From Ogataea parapolymorpha DL-1 (lineage: Eukaryota; Ascomycota; Pichiomycetes; Pichiales; Pichiaceae): a stretch of 64,000 nt of DNA. The stretch lies in assembly GCF_000187245.1 (NCBI RefSeq), contig NC_027860.1, forward strand, positions 558,001 through 622,000, given 5' to 3'. This document shows, one piece after another, positions 1-11,801 of the stretch. A program made the position numbers and the translations under genes. The notes under the pieces are model-generated. The model made no database searches, was not told where the DNA came from, and was given only the letters and a program-made list of their open reading frames with translations. The stretch's first letter is position 1. Each line of letters begins with the position of its first letter.

Positions 1-856
1 CGGTGGTAACACCAGCTGGGGCGAAAGTAACAACCATACCAGCCTTGATGACACCAGTCTCAACTCTACCGACTGGAACAGTACCAATACCACCAATCTT
101 GTAGACATCTTGCAATGGCAATCTCAATGGCTTGTCAGATGGTCTGGCAGGTGGCTCAATGGCGTCAATGGCCTCAAGAAGAGTCTTACCCTTGACGACA
201 CCGGACTTGGTCTCCTTTTGCCATCCCTTGTACCATGGACAGTTAGAAGAAGGCTCAATCATGTTGTCACCGTTCCAACCAGAGATTGGAACGAATGGAA
301 CAGTCTTAGGGTTGTAACCAACCTTCTTGATGAAGTTAGAGGTTTCCTTGACAATTTCCTCGAATCTGGCCTCAGACCATTGGACAGAGTCCATCTTGTT
401 GACAGCAACAATCAGTTGTCTAACACCAAGGGTGAAAGCCAACAAAGCGTGCTCTCTGGTTTGACCGTCCTTGGAGATACCAGCCTCGAACTCACCGGTA
501 CCACCAGCAATGATCAAAATAGCACAGTCAGCCTGGGAAGTACCAGTGATCATGTTCTTGATGAAATCTCTGTGACCTGGAGCATCAATAACAGTGACGT
601 GGTACTTTGGAGTCTCGAACTTCCACAAAGCGATATCGATAGTGATACCTCTTTCTCTCTCAGCCTTCAACTTGTCCAAAACCCAAGCGTACTTGAAGGA
701 ACCCTTACCAAGCTCGGCAGCTTCCTTTTCAAACTTCTCGATGGTTCTCTTGTCAATACCACCACACTTGTAGATCAAGTGACCGGTAGTGGTAGATTTA
801 CCAGAGTCGACGTGACCAATAACAACGACGTTAACGTGAGTCTTTTCTTTACCCAT
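1..856 (-). CDS. TEF1: Translation elongation factor EF-1alpha, 5' part (runs off window edge)
   Basis: This is the GTPase that carries aminoacyl-tRNA to the cytosolic ribosome. Translation from the ATG at 854-856 gives 285 residues of an expected protein of about 460, so the C-terminal part lies beyond base 1. Visible G-domain motifs are the P-loop GHVDSGKS (residues 14-21), DAPGH (about 91-95) and NKMD (about 153-156), followed by the start of the second beta-barrel domain. Codon use is strongly biased (ACC, GTC, TTG, AAG), as expected for a very highly expressed gene. Whether this is the only EF-1alpha gene or one of two copies cannot be told from the window. The complement carries a long open frame (110-877), a by-product of the codon bias and not a gene. 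Confidence 0.97.
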   Translation of the reverse strand, partial: MGKEKTHVNVVVIGHVDSGKSTTTGHLIYKCGGIDKRTIEKFEKEAAELGKGSFKYAWVLDKLKAERERGITIDIALWKFETPKYHVTVIDAPGHRDFIKNMITGTSQADCAILIIAGGTGEFEAGISKDGQTREHALLAFTLGVRQLIVAVNKMDSVQWSEARFEEIVKETSNFIKKVGYNPKTVPFVPISGWNGDNMIEPSSNCPWYKGWQKETKSGVVKGKTLLEAIDAIEPPARPSDKPLRLPLQDVYKIGGIGTVPVGRVETGVIKAGMVVTFAPAGVTT

Positions 857-1194
857 TTTATAGTATTCAGTCTTTGAAAAACCTGCTGAAGAAAATTTTT
901 CAAGTCAATTCCCACCTTATTCAGTTCGCCTCAACGCAAAAATTTTCGGCCTTATAAGTTTGGTTACCCGGAACGTTAATGCCGGGTAATAAGATGTAAC
1001 TTAATTGTTCACCTTTGATATAGACTGCTAAATGGTCTATTAGTTTTCATTCTGTTGCGCGTCCAGTGCATCAATCAACTCGTTTTCATCTCCTGAAAAT
1101 GAGCTGAAAAAGCTATTGAATTCTGGCACATTATCACGGTATCGATTGTGCATAAATTCCCTCTATAGCCGATTGAGTCGATATTAGTATCTCG
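857..1194 (-). promoter_or_regulatory. TEF1 promoter with a Reb1-like inverted dyad
   Basis: This 338-bp gap is upstream of TEF1 and downstream of the MRH-protein stop, so it holds the TEF1 promoter. Two copies of TTACCCGG face each other at 964-971 and 982-989 with a 10-bp spacer, about 110-135 bp upstream of the ATG. TTACCCG is the consensus of the general regulatory factor Reb1. The dyad is seen directly; binding by Reb1 is inferred. The leader immediately before the ATG is A/T-rich, with runs of A and T at about 890-900 and 937-945. Confidence 0.6.
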
Positions 1195-2088
1195 TTATTT
1201 GTAAATCTCTTCACGTTGACTTACCTGAGCAAGGCTTTTCACTCCAGCTGTGAAGGAATTGCGTTTCCAGTGAGAAACTGATTGACGGCCCTGGTTATAT
1301 TTGAAAAGCGAATAAACGAAACCTCCCCCGAAAAACACCGCAACTGCACACAAGCAAATGAAAAGGAAAATCCAGATTATTGCCTTGTCGTCTTTCTTTG
1401 CGGCTGTTGGACACCCATGAATAGTTCTCACCTCAAAAAAGTATGAACAGTCATGTAGGGAACCTACGTAAGAGATCGATGCTTTAGTCATAATCTCCCG
1501 ATCACAAACAAACGATAAAATGGTTGACTTTTTGAGCGAGCCGTCACTTTTGGAGCCTTCACAAACACTACCGTCTGTGTATTCAAGAACGAGCTTCCGT
1601 CCTCTAAATTTTGGAGTCGTTGATATCTGTCCTATGGATTTTTTGTGACCTGTTGTATCAGTATAATAGCCACCAACCTCACTTTTATTTGTGACACCTT
1701 CGAAATCTGACTCTGGAAGACTTTGAGGCTGTTTTAATGGGGTCGAACAAATCCCTATGGAAAAGTTTCGACCATAATCGTAGCCGCGTGCGTTCCATGC
1801 TTGTACGAGCCCATCGTTTCCCAACGCACCCAAAGGTCGAAGATCAAAAAATTGATTGGTCAGGGGATTTACCACAGTACACGGTTCAAGTGCAACGTCA
1901 CTTGTATCATTTTGCTTGTGAACAAACTTGGAAGTCTTTTCGAGAGTTTCCCATTGATAAAGCAAATGGTTTGCCTCCTCTTGTATCTCTGCTTTTAAAT
2001 TCTCATTTCGAGAGCTTACGATTCCAAAGACCACAAGAGTGCAGACCACGGAAGCAAGTAAAATGGTTGGTTTTCGGAGACTGATCAT
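1195..2088 (-). CDS. Membrane protein with mannose-6-phosphate receptor homology domain (Mrl1-like)
   Basis: The 297-residue product has a hydrophobic N-terminal segment (about residues 8-27, signal peptide or anchor), a lumenal Cys-containing domain (about 65-220) and a C-terminal transmembrane segment (about 236-262) followed by a short cytosolic tail. The lumenal part has features of the MRH fold: an NPLTNQFFDL stretch, a GRKLVLEY strand containing the Arg and Glu expected in the sugar pocket, and paired cysteines. Fungal proteins of this kind include Mrl1, a Golgi-endosome sorting receptor, and Atg27. I favour Mrl1 from the topology and domain text, but the protein is shorter than S. cerevisiae Mrl1 (about 380 residues), so Atg27 is not excluded. 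The ATG at 2086-2088 is used; the frame opens two codons earlier but without an ATG. Confidence 0.7.
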   Translation of the reverse strand: MISLRKPTILLASVVCTLVVFGIVSSRNENLKAEIQEEANHLLYQWETLEKTSKFVHKQNDTSDVALEPCTVVNPLTNQFFDLRPLGALGNDGLVQAWNARGYDYGRNFSIGICSTPLKQPQSLPESDFEGVTNKSEVGGYYTDTTGHKKSIGQISTTPKFRGRKLVLEYTDGSVCEGSKSDGSLKKSTILSFVCDREIMTKASISYVGSLHDCSYFFEVRTIHGCPTAAKKDDKAIIWIFLFICLCAVAVFFGGGFVYSLFKYNQGRQSVSHWKRNSFTAGVKSLAQVSQREEIYK

Positions 2089-4175
2089 TTTCAAAGTTCA
2101 GGAAGTCTAAATTCTCTAGGTATTGAAGACACGCTTTTTGATGCAAGACAAATGATTTCTTTATTCAAATAAATATAATAGGAGCCAAGGATTCTTACCT
2201 TGATTTTTTCTTTGAAGTAGACAATCAAGTCTTGGTGCGGAAAACTTATGCGTGCAAGCTTGGTCTTCTAAGTTCAGGTTAAAGGATGCCAAAAGATATC
2301 AAAATCGAAATTTCTTTTTGGTATATACACTATCAATTTTGATAAAGCTTCGACCGCAGATACTCACTACTCTTTTGAATCCACATATCGAAAACAAAAG
2401 ATGAACATGTTTTCTTCTCAGCGGCCATCTCATAAAAGGGTGCTGAATGAATTCCTTCGTGGGCTTTCAGCTGTTGATTTACCTCTTTTGCTGAGGAATT
2501 AATTACTTTACCATATGTTGCGTTTCATTAGTTCACGTATACTCAAGGACATGAATCGTGTTAGTGACAGCATTTTTAACAGTTACCTTGCAATTATTAC
2601 CTGTCATGAAAGCTTACGTTCAGGTTCAAATTTTGCACCCATTTTATGAGCACGGAGTCCTACATGCAAATCACAACGAAACAAAAATATAACACCGGTT
2701 TTACGAGATACCCCCGCACAGTTGTGAATATGATCAAGTGTGCAACTCTTTGGCGTTCATAGGGCCCTATGTGCCGACATCTTTTACTGATACACCTATT
2801 AGGGGGTCCTTTATAACAGCAGCCTATAGCGTCTAAAAAAACGCCGATTAATGACATCAACCTCGAGAACTCAATCTCATTACTGACTTATTCTCAATTG
2901 TTGGTTTTCTCTTTTGCGTGTTTTCATCTGATGAATCAATCAGTTAAAGGGTCAGTAGGACTTTCCCACTTCGCGAGTGCAGCTCTTTTACACATTTCAG
3001 CGTGTGTGTGTAATTTTTGTTGGACATATCTTTGAACTTGATAAGCTTTTTGCTTTCACCGAATGGTTCGCATTGTCTCTGGAAAATAGAACTATGTTTG
3101 TCTGGGGACATGGGATCTAGATCATCAATCAAGAGATAGCCCTTATATTCACGTGACCTGTGTCACATCTGGCCTGTTTTTCGAATTTGAGATTTGGCTA
3201 CATCTTTTTGTAAATTCATCTCAAGAGGAAACGATAGCAACAGCATCAGCTGTCATATACCGGCATATTAATCTTGGCCTCATTCGGGACGCTACTTTTT
3301 TATACCACGGTGGAATACTCATGTTATCAAGACAATTGAGATTGTGACAAACCGGTCTTCTAACTTCGCAGTCGAGTATTAGGATTAAAATTCAGGATGG
3401 CCTACGGCAATGACACACATTTGTCATGCTAAACCTAGCCAATATTCTGGTTCTGGAATATATTCTTGGTGGTGGAATCTTTTACAAAACATTATTGACC
3501 GAAAGCGTCAACTCCCTGAGATGATGGGAATTTGTCGTTCGGTTCAAGCATTCTCCAGCTTACAAGCCCATAGCTAAGACCATTTCGTTTGATTTACAAC
3601 TGGACAAGGCGTATAAAAAATTAGAATGACTGATTTTTAATTTTGCTCAAAACACATTTGCCATTTTCCGGGACGCCAAGGGAGAATAAAATTGAGCCAA
3701 AACGAAAATGTTCTTGTTGAAGTTGACTTATGATAGAAACGCTTCAAGTAGCCCCCAGAGAAATTGGGGTAGGAAGTGAAATCATACTCCTCCCTTTGTG
3801 AGATCACTTATACGTTCTATCCTGGATTGAAAGTTATGCGTTTCCGATTTTGGTGTGCTCAGAAAGCACAACAGAAAACGACGCAAACGCTCCTTCATAA
3901 AACGATCTAAATTTTGGAAGTGTGCACAGACAGGGATTTCAAGTTCTTAAACAGTTCCGAACATAGAAGCAGAGATTGGATAATGATACGTCAAAAGCCA
4001 TCGAGTCAGGTATAAGCACTTGAACTGCTGAAGACAGATATTTTACAGGTCAACTATTACAAGCTACGAGCCCCGTTGGGTAATTCAACTAGGAAATGAA
4101 TTCCGCTGCAGATGCCAAATAAACTCCAAAGTGCTGGCAACCATCTACCAGGGAAAAGTAAATTAGACCGATGCT

Positions 4176-5349
4176 TGACTAAAGCCCAAATTAAAGTCCT
4201 TGAGTTTTTTCAGAAAGGTGCCATCTTCGTTTTCTTGGCACTGCGAAAAAGGTGATGGAAAGGTTAAATACAATCTGAAAGCCCTTAATGCTATATTCCA
4301 CCACAACTTGTCCAAAAGACTGCTAAGAACTCTGCCACTTCCTGATCATGGAAGAGATTTGTTGAACTATCTTGAACACACTTATGTCAATGTCGCCCTC
4401 TTCGAATTCATTTGCAATGGACCAAGATCAGTTCCATAGGATCTCCAGTGACGACAATAGAGGATTATATTGGTTTTACTGGGAACACACCTCCTCCATA
4501 TCTAGACCATGGAATATGATTTGATACGACTCCACTAATTTACATGAACAATGAACAGGTGGCTGCATAATTATTGGAATTGCTTCGTAGCCCATCAACG
4601 TGTTGCCAGTTTTGAACCTTGTCCAAAAGATGATAAAAGTGGATGTGCTTGAAAAAGATTTCATTGGTACTGGATACTTAAACGTAAACAGCAAGCTCTG
4701 AGGAAACACAAGATCAGAATATCAATTGCCTTACAAGCCAAAAGGAAGGTCACAAATATTTGATTGCAGAGTTCCCTTCCCGGTAAAAGGAAACTTGCCA
4801 AGTTTGTAACACCTCCTTCGACTTCGATGGCAATACTCATTGTGGAGCTCGCACATCTACATTGAACGTCGCTTCGAACAGTTTGCTATCTTGCTAGTTT
4901 GTTAGATCTAGACTCATACAACCTGAACTTTGGTCTCACTGTAAAATTCCAATCAACAAAATCACCTCTTGAAAAGTGAGCCACATACGGTGTATTTATT
5001 TGAGGACTAGGTGCTAATTATATTGTAAGAGCTCAAAAAGTTATCGTGCTAAAACGGACTGAAGGTAAGATTTTTCTACAGGTTGCTGACTACATGTCAA
5101 AAGTTGCAAATGAATTTGTCCTCAACGAAAGCGATAATGACCAGCGGAATCACTCTCCACTTCCATGACAAAGGAGCTCACCTCATTAGTTATAATTATT
5201 CGGCCAATATGTTTTTCCAGGGTATGTTAAATTCAACCGAATCTTCTTCTTATGTTCCGGAAGCTTCTTTGGCCCCATTTTATAACAGAAGTCAGCATGT
5301 ATCCATCTGTGCCAATGTCAAAGAATTTAGATATCATATATCCAATTGA
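4176..5349 (+). pseudogene. Eroded coding-like tract of unknown family
   Basis: Consecutive plus-strand stretches read like protein but switch frame and contain stops: 4179-4439 (open to TAG), 4552-4809 (interrupted by TAG 4588 and TGA 4699), 4866-5168 (interrupted by TGA 4977 and TGA 5001) and 5083-5349. Short pieces such as LPYKPKGRSQIFDCRVPFP and EGKIFLQVADYMSKVANEF look like real protein, which is the main reason to suspect a decayed gene. I do not recognise the family. A minus-strand open stretch at 4476-4709 (77 codons) competes, so strand and extent are uncertain, and AT-rich sequence can yield protein-like text by chance. Confidence 0.3.
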
Positions 5350-6295
5350 CCAACCATGAGATGCTTGCGTGCTTGAGAAGTCTGTATGTGGCATCCCTGA
5401 AAAAGCTAGAACCAAAGTCCACAACCACTAGAACTCCTACATGCTGTTGTCTGGACTTTTCCCATTCAGGATCTTAGCATGAATGGTTTATTTTTTTGGC
5501 TGTTGTGAACGGATCAACTCGCATGTGTTTCACCAAGCAATGAGCGTTTAAATATGAGACCAGTGCCATCATCATTAATCATATTCACGCATAAGATAGA
5601 AATGTGGCACATAAAATGTTTAATGGTATTTTTGTGCACAAAAATGGCACAGAATCTGACAATCATACCTTGAAAACGTTCGAAATGTTTCTTGGTTCCA
5701 AGAGAATCGGCATGAACTCGCTACGATTTGTGGTTGTCACCAGATTAATGTTGCCGAACATATGATTTGCACTCTTACCGCCCGTCCTCGTGGTCTTGCT
5801 ACCGCTGCGCCTCTGAAATAATTCTAACTGATTGTTTCATTTATTCAATAAGGGCTTTCGTCAACTACTAGAAAATGAATTATAGCCGCTTTCTAGTTTT
5901 GATAAATTAATTGGTTGCCAATTCAAACTAATTTTTTTGTGGATGCAAAGCTTATGCACCTATGCCTGAGAATTAAAATTCATCTCAACTATCTCCTGTA
6001 ACTAAGCCGGCAGATGATATTGGCTCTAGTACCCAACACAAAGCATCCCCCTCCATGATATGTCTTCAATGACCTTCTACGACGATTCGCATGTCCATTT
6101 GGTGCCAATTGATTCCTTTTCCATGTGAACCACAAAACTCAATAGGTTGCTATGTTAAAACCAGCAAGATCCACCAGTAGTATGTGGACAGTTTGCCACA
6201 ATCGGCATTAGTTCCTCATCTTTTGGCAATGTCTGTTGATCTTTATTTGTATTAATATTTAAGTTTTGATTTTTATAATCAGTATTAATATTTAA

Positions 6296-6661
6296 ATCTT
6301 CTATTATTCTATCTGTAGTAGAACTAATATTAATAGAATTCAATACACACTTCCCGGTCCGTTCGTTCCTCTGTTTGATCAGCACCACGAAATTTGAGAT
6401 CCAACTCAGACAAGCCTAGTACTACACCGTTTCTGGAACCGGAATCTGCTGTGCTCTAGCGGCAACAAACATTTGCGAAACGCTTTTGAAAGCTTTCTAT
6501 ACGAGCCTTATTCGTCGACATCTGACTTTTCTTCGGACTCTCGCAGCCCACCACCATCTCCTGATGATTTCCTGAGCGACTCACATTTTTTCCGGAACCT
6601 GACTCCAGTTCAGTTCGGTTTAACAACAACTCCATCCACCTCACATTCCATTTCCCGATAG
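6296..6661 (+). pseudogene. Open coding-like tract with one internal TGA
   Basis: One frame stays open for 122 codons from the TAA at 6293 to the TAG at 6659, broken only by TGA at 6395-6397. It has no ATG that would give a plausible complete protein. The second half is rich in Ser, Pro, Asp and Phe, as in disordered fungal regions. The family is not recognised. It may be the remnant of a gene or a chance open stretch. Confidence 0.22.
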
Positions 6662-7360
6662 GTTTCGAGCTCTTGCTCCGGCAATGGAGTCTGATTGTGA
6701 GGAAAAACTCCCCATGCCAATCATCTGTCCAAAACTAGCTGGCCTCTCAACATTTCGAGCGATCCACTGACGCATGAGCTCTTTTGTGCATGACTCGGAA
6801 AACTAAAATTAATTCAGTCCATGTATCTCGAGGATTCAGAAAACTCACAACCGGTAGAGCATCTGCCGAGCCTCTAATCTTCTAATCTTTGTATTAACCT
6901 CCATGATGATTTTCCCTTGCTACTCGATTGCCCCTTGTACTGCAATCAGATGTGTGCAACATCTTCAGTGCTTACACGTTGAGATAGAAGACCTTTACGA
7001 ATTTTGCATTTTTTTGCTTTTGGAATGAACCTAGGTTTACGTAATCCTCTATTTCTCTCGACCTCTTCACCTATATATGCTCCATGTTGGATTATGGACT
7101 TCAGCCTTACAATAATTTGACTACCCTATGTTCTCTCGACCGCTGAACTGTATATTTCGCAGACCATCACAATCAGAGTACGCCGGTAGAAAAATGTTGT
7201 TTGGTCCTGGATTGTTCGGATTGACATTGCATTCGTCGTTTCCAACTCGAGGAGATAGTTTCAGAAGCCAAGCAACTTGCTATTAGCCAGAGTCAAACTT
7301 TCGCTCAAGTATCTGAAAGACATACCTGATGATTGTTCTCTTAAGACTGAAGCCCCCAAG

Positions 7361-7640
7361 TGTTGAGATATGATAGTCATAGATTATATCATGGCTGTGC
7401 GGCTTTCCTGATATGAAGGTTTGTGGGCCTTAGCGCATGCATGGTATGTGCATCAGATTCAGATGATACAAATCTGAATCACATATGAGATTAACCAAAT
7501 AATATATAAGAGTGTATCATATCCCACTTATAAGTGAGGGACTTAGGTATAAAAAGATATTAACTATCTGATACATAGTCACACTATTTGAGGAAGAACA
7601 ACGACTGTAAACATTACACTTATCAAAACAAATCTCAACA
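7361..7640 (+). mobile_element. Solo LTR, copy 1 (280 bp)
   Basis: The sequence starts TGTTGAGATA and ends TCTCAACA, the TG...CA termini of a retrotransposon LTR. No internal retrotransposon region is attached on either side. Bases 7377-7632 are identical over all 256 positions to the reverse complement of 11811-12066 in copy 4. The left flank is CCAAG and the right flank AAACT, so this copy lacks a matching 5-bp target duplication; CCAAG reappears next to copy 4. The interior contains a 12-bp palindrome (CACTTATAAGTG) and a 9-bp inverted repeat (GATTCAGAT/ATCTGAATC). Strand is assigned relative to copy 2; the direction of transcription is unknown. Confidence 0.88.
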
Positions 7641-8049
7641 AAACTGAACCAGCTATTTTGAGCCGTAGGTAAAAATTTCAATTACATACATGTATCTTTC
7701 AAACTGCTGGATTCTTGCCATACATGGATTGGAGGTACACAAAAGAAATATAGAAGAAAACATAGTGTGAATAATTCGAAGATCGTATACATCTTGAGAA
7801 AAACAAAAGGGAGCATCCCACTCTTTTCATATCTATTAGAGTAACAAAGCGCAGAATGTTGTGAGACCACTTATCTCACAATGGAATAGATGAGCAACTT
7901 CCGATAACTCGTAGAGATTGTTCTATCAAACTCCGAGATCTTATCTTTGGCGCTTGCACGACCATCTGAACTCAATCAACAAAGCAAAGTTTTAGACAAA
8001 TCTGATTGCTTCTTCCCTGTGGCTTGTGCCTCAAATAGAAAGCTAATCA

Positions 8050-8316
8050 TGTTGAAACTTTGTTCTGATAAGTGTAGTGTCTACAGTCATTATTCTTCCT
8101 TCAATAATGTGACTATGTATCAGATAGTTAATATCTTTTTATACCTAAGTCCCTCACTTATAAGTGGGATATGATACACTCTTATATATTATTTGGTTAG
8201 TCTCATATGCGTATCTGAGAATGGGCTCACATTATGCATGTGTTAAGACCGATAAACCATCATAACACGATAAGTCGCACAGCCATGATATAATCTATGA
8301 CTATCATATTTCAACA
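8050..8316 (-). mobile_element. Solo LTR, copy 3 (267 bp) with target-site duplication
   Basis: This is an inverted copy of the same LTR, bounded by TGTTGAAACT on the left and TTTCAACA on the right. Both flanks are AATCA (8045-8049 and 8317-8321), a perfect 5-bp target-site duplication, so it is a genuine independent insertion reduced to a solo LTR. It has diverged in the middle: the region matching the GATTCAGAT inverted repeat of copy 1 is partly deleted or substituted. Confidence 0.9.
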
Positions 8317-9859
8317 AATCAAACGAACCTTCATATCAGGATAAGCAAAACATTTTTTGGTAGAGTATATCAACCTTATCTTAATTGCGCGATATGTGTA
8401 GGAACAGAAAAAATCTTGGTACTTGAGATACTTCCGATGAATGGATTGGCACTTTGTTGATGTTAAGTCTTTTTAACTAGTTCAGGCCTGTTGACATACT
8501 ACGACAATTGGCACTACTGAGATTCTTGGATCTTATAAATGGGTATCTTGCAACTGGATTGTAGTATTTCTGAGATTCGAGCCGTTCATATCTGTGGTGA
8601 AGTTGGTTCGGCAAAACTTCATTTTATTTCTTGTTTCAGATCTGCTAACCGAAATGCAATATGGGAGTAACCTCCAGCTTAGTTGGCGTGGCATGGCTGG
8701 CTACCTTGATTAGCTAATGCGTCATCATTTTAAAATAAAGCTTAGTTGTTGAACTAATAATAGCTCATATCTTTATTCAACACGGAGTTGCCCGAAAATC
8801 TTAGTAGATGATTGAGATCAGCCAATTTAGATATGCATGTTGCTCTCAATCAAAGCCAAGTGAATGAAAAGGAAAAAGCCCCTTAACTTATCTTTCAGAC
8901 AACCATTCTCGTACGCTGTTTGTCGTATTTGTCCAAGAGGCATGGATTGGAAGCTGTCATTTTTAGCCAAAATAATCTATCAACATGTTTAATCACTGAG
9001 ACAATACTTTTTTTTTTCATAGAGTATTCGCCTCAGATTGTAATATCTGTTGATAGATAAAAACCAACACATTTCTGGCCCCTAAAAATTCTTACAATTA
9101 CTTTTGGAAAATTTTAAACCTGGCTGATTGACTATTAGGTTCGTAAGTAGGGAGGTCTTCGATCTTATGAACAAGGAAATTTTGATGTAAATAATATATG
9201 AACGAGATTGTAGGAACCTCTTTTTATAGAGAAATTCCGGCATAGTAATCCAGTATCAAAATATTCATGTATTCATGTTGTCCCTGAGCCGCATACCCTT
9301 GAGCTCAGGATAAGAAACATTAATGCATTATCGCAACTGCTACCTTCTTACGCAAAAAATAATAACTTCGAACGTCAATATTTATGGTCTCCTGACGGGC
9401 AAAAGCAGCTACATGCTTTTTTTTGATCACCATACCATTTCGATGATCTCATCAAAGCTTGTGGCCATGCTCCCAAGTCAAGGTCCATTTGCTTTAACAA
9501 CTATTCTAGCCATAAAGGTTTCTTAGCAGCTTCAGCCCTAAAAAAGTCTCAAGTTCTGGGGCAAATCGGGTCATACTAATCTATTTCTTTGAATTCTAAC
9601 TAAAAATAGAGTTCTCAACCCATAATATTATCACAGACTGAGCGCCGTCCAGCATCTCTTGCACTTTCAGCATTACAAAATATTTAGTCCATTAACTGAG
9701 AATCAGGTGATCCTCACTAATTTTAGCCGTCGTCAACTGTATGTAAAAAGATTATACTGAACATATTTTTCATCCGCTGAATGCCCCTTTGTTGGCTTCG
9801 TCTGAGAACGATAGAAACGTCACGAGCTATCATTGTATTCATAGCAAAGAGAAACCTCT

Positions 9860-10561
9860 ATGGTGTTGCGATACGGGGTAAGACCACAAAGAACAGATAC
9901 TGAAAAGCACACAGACAAAGAGGATGTCAACGGGGTCTCAAACTCTAACCTATATCCAGCCAAAAAGTTGAAGGAGTTGCAAATCCACTGTGACAATCAT
10001 GGCGAGATCAAACACATCAACTTCGAGGGCCGAAAGCGATCAATCTTGACCAAGTTTCTTTATCTGAAAATAAGTTCGCAAAACCTCCTGTGTCAGGTGG
10101 ATTTAGATCGAAAGATGATACTATGAGAAGAATACAAAGATAGAGAGAGGGTTCTACAACTGTGGCACTTGTGGGAAGATTTCAATACCAGGTTTACTAG
10201 AGGCGTCTTGAATCTGTGAGCTTGAATATGTAGTCAGCATCTATGTTCCAACGAGGAGGAGTTACTGAATTGGATTAGCAAAAAAAATGAGAACATTTTT
10301 CTCCATGTTGGGCATCTTGTATTTGATAGATATCTCTCGAACAATAGACGGATTTTGAAACGAGTCGTATATAATTTTGTTTCAGAGTCAAAATCCCACG
10401 ATGGCAAGGGTACCGTGATTGGCAAGTACATTTGGAAGGTATCAGATCTTGGCATTTATCTGGGATTGAGAATTTATTCCACAACCAAATTCCCTCCCGG
10501 AATGGAGGTCGTGGTAAAGAAATCTAGAGAAACTTTCAAGGATATGGCAACACTTAGATAA
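9860..10561 (+). pseudogene. Decayed gene of about 234 codons with three in-frame TGA codons
   Basis: A single reading frame runs from ATG 9860 to TAA 10559 with just three interruptions, all TGA (10124, 10217 and 10223). The text reads like protein throughout, for example KKLKELQIHCDNHGEIKHI early, VLQLWHLWEDFNTRF between the stops, and VSDLGIYLGLRIYSTTKFPP near the end. The last segment (10226-10561) is open for 111 codons but has no ATG. I do not recognise the family. Most likely it is a pseudogene with recent point nonsense changes (CGA or TGG to TGA). A frame that is still translated in pieces, or an origin in a system reading TGA as Trp, cannot be excluded from the sequence. Confidence 0.45.
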
Positions 10562-11801
10562 TAATTATGTTGAGACAAATTAAAATCAACATCAGGATGG
10601 CTTGACCTGAGCATTTGTGAGTGAGGATTCGTCCGTCAAAGAAGTGAACTCTAAGCGAATAGGTTACGTGTGGGTGATAAACTTCTCAGAAGGAGTTCCG
10701 TCAGGGAGTTCCCCCTCCAGTGGACGTATCACTTGATGAGGTGCAAGGACGGGAATCGTTAACCACTCCACCATATGATCTGAAGAGCTAGCTTATTTGG
10801 ACAAACTTTTTACAGAGAGAAATCAACTTCAAAAGAATGATAATCGGATAATAATAATCAATATATAAAACCTTGATAATACTCAGGACAGCGAGAAGTA
10901 TCATTTATCCAGGAAGGGATCGAAGCAACGTTCACAGGCCTATATGGAGATTGCATGAAGGCAAGTCAGGTATCGAATGGTTCACCTTCGGGCGCAACAG
11001 ACAATCTCATAGAGCCAAACATAAAAGTTACCGCAGCGAAAATAGAAACAATGTTCAAACTGGGCTCCACCCAATCATTGCTGGATCAAGGGATGCTGAG
11101 CCGGTAACTATGAATCGGTTTCTGCTTGCGACAAGGAACTCCTGCTCATTGAAAGAACCTGTAGGCACTCAACCAACCGCCCCAAAGACATGTCAAGTAG
11201 TAGATAACCTTAGATGCTGGCTGTAATCTAAGAAAATAGCTGATGCTGTATTAGGAGACAGTTTGGGGTGTCGCAACTGGGATGGTAATGAAAAATGAAG
11301 CTCGACAACTAAATGACAACGAACTAACGCTGTATTGAAACAGGACAAAGCAAGGATAATGGACAGATTATAATTTAAGTAGCGAGGGCCGCTTCCCTGT
11401 CAATGAGAAAAGTATCCAGAAGTACTACAAAGCAGTCAATGTTGGCCAAGAAATCCTGCTTCTGTCAGAGAACACCGTCACGAGAGGTGAGAGTCCGAGG
11501 CACGCGTTTAGTGAAAGCGTTGTGATAACTAGAGTAAGGCGAGGTCACCTCTCAGTTTAATGACCTTGGAAGTGGAAATTTCAGTTGATACCAAAGCCTT
11601 GCGAGCCATACAAGCTCCTCCATTACACCTCCATTGCTAAGTATTTGGCATTAGTGGATGGTAAGGTCACTATGGCTTGTTTGTTTGACCTCCATGTAAT
11701 ACGAACAACTGCAAGTATCCATACGTACCCAAGTGGTAGCTCATGACTATTTTCATCTCTCCGGTCTCTATCGCCTGCCGTACCCTATAATGCACACTTG
11801 G

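Noticed and set aside
110..877. 255-codon open frame on the plus strand opposite TEF1
   Set aside because: It is the mirror of the strongly codon-biased EF-1alpha frame; such antisense frames are a familiar artefact and the product resembles nothing.
7682..8174. Two open frames of 62 and 75 codons around LTR copy 3
   Set aside because: They are short, of opposite strands, and the second runs into the LTR; chance frames in AT-rich DNA.
10873..11226. 117-codon open frame in the desert as a gene
   Set aside because: There is no recognisable family, and another frame of the same stretch reads equally well; nothing supports a start or a product.
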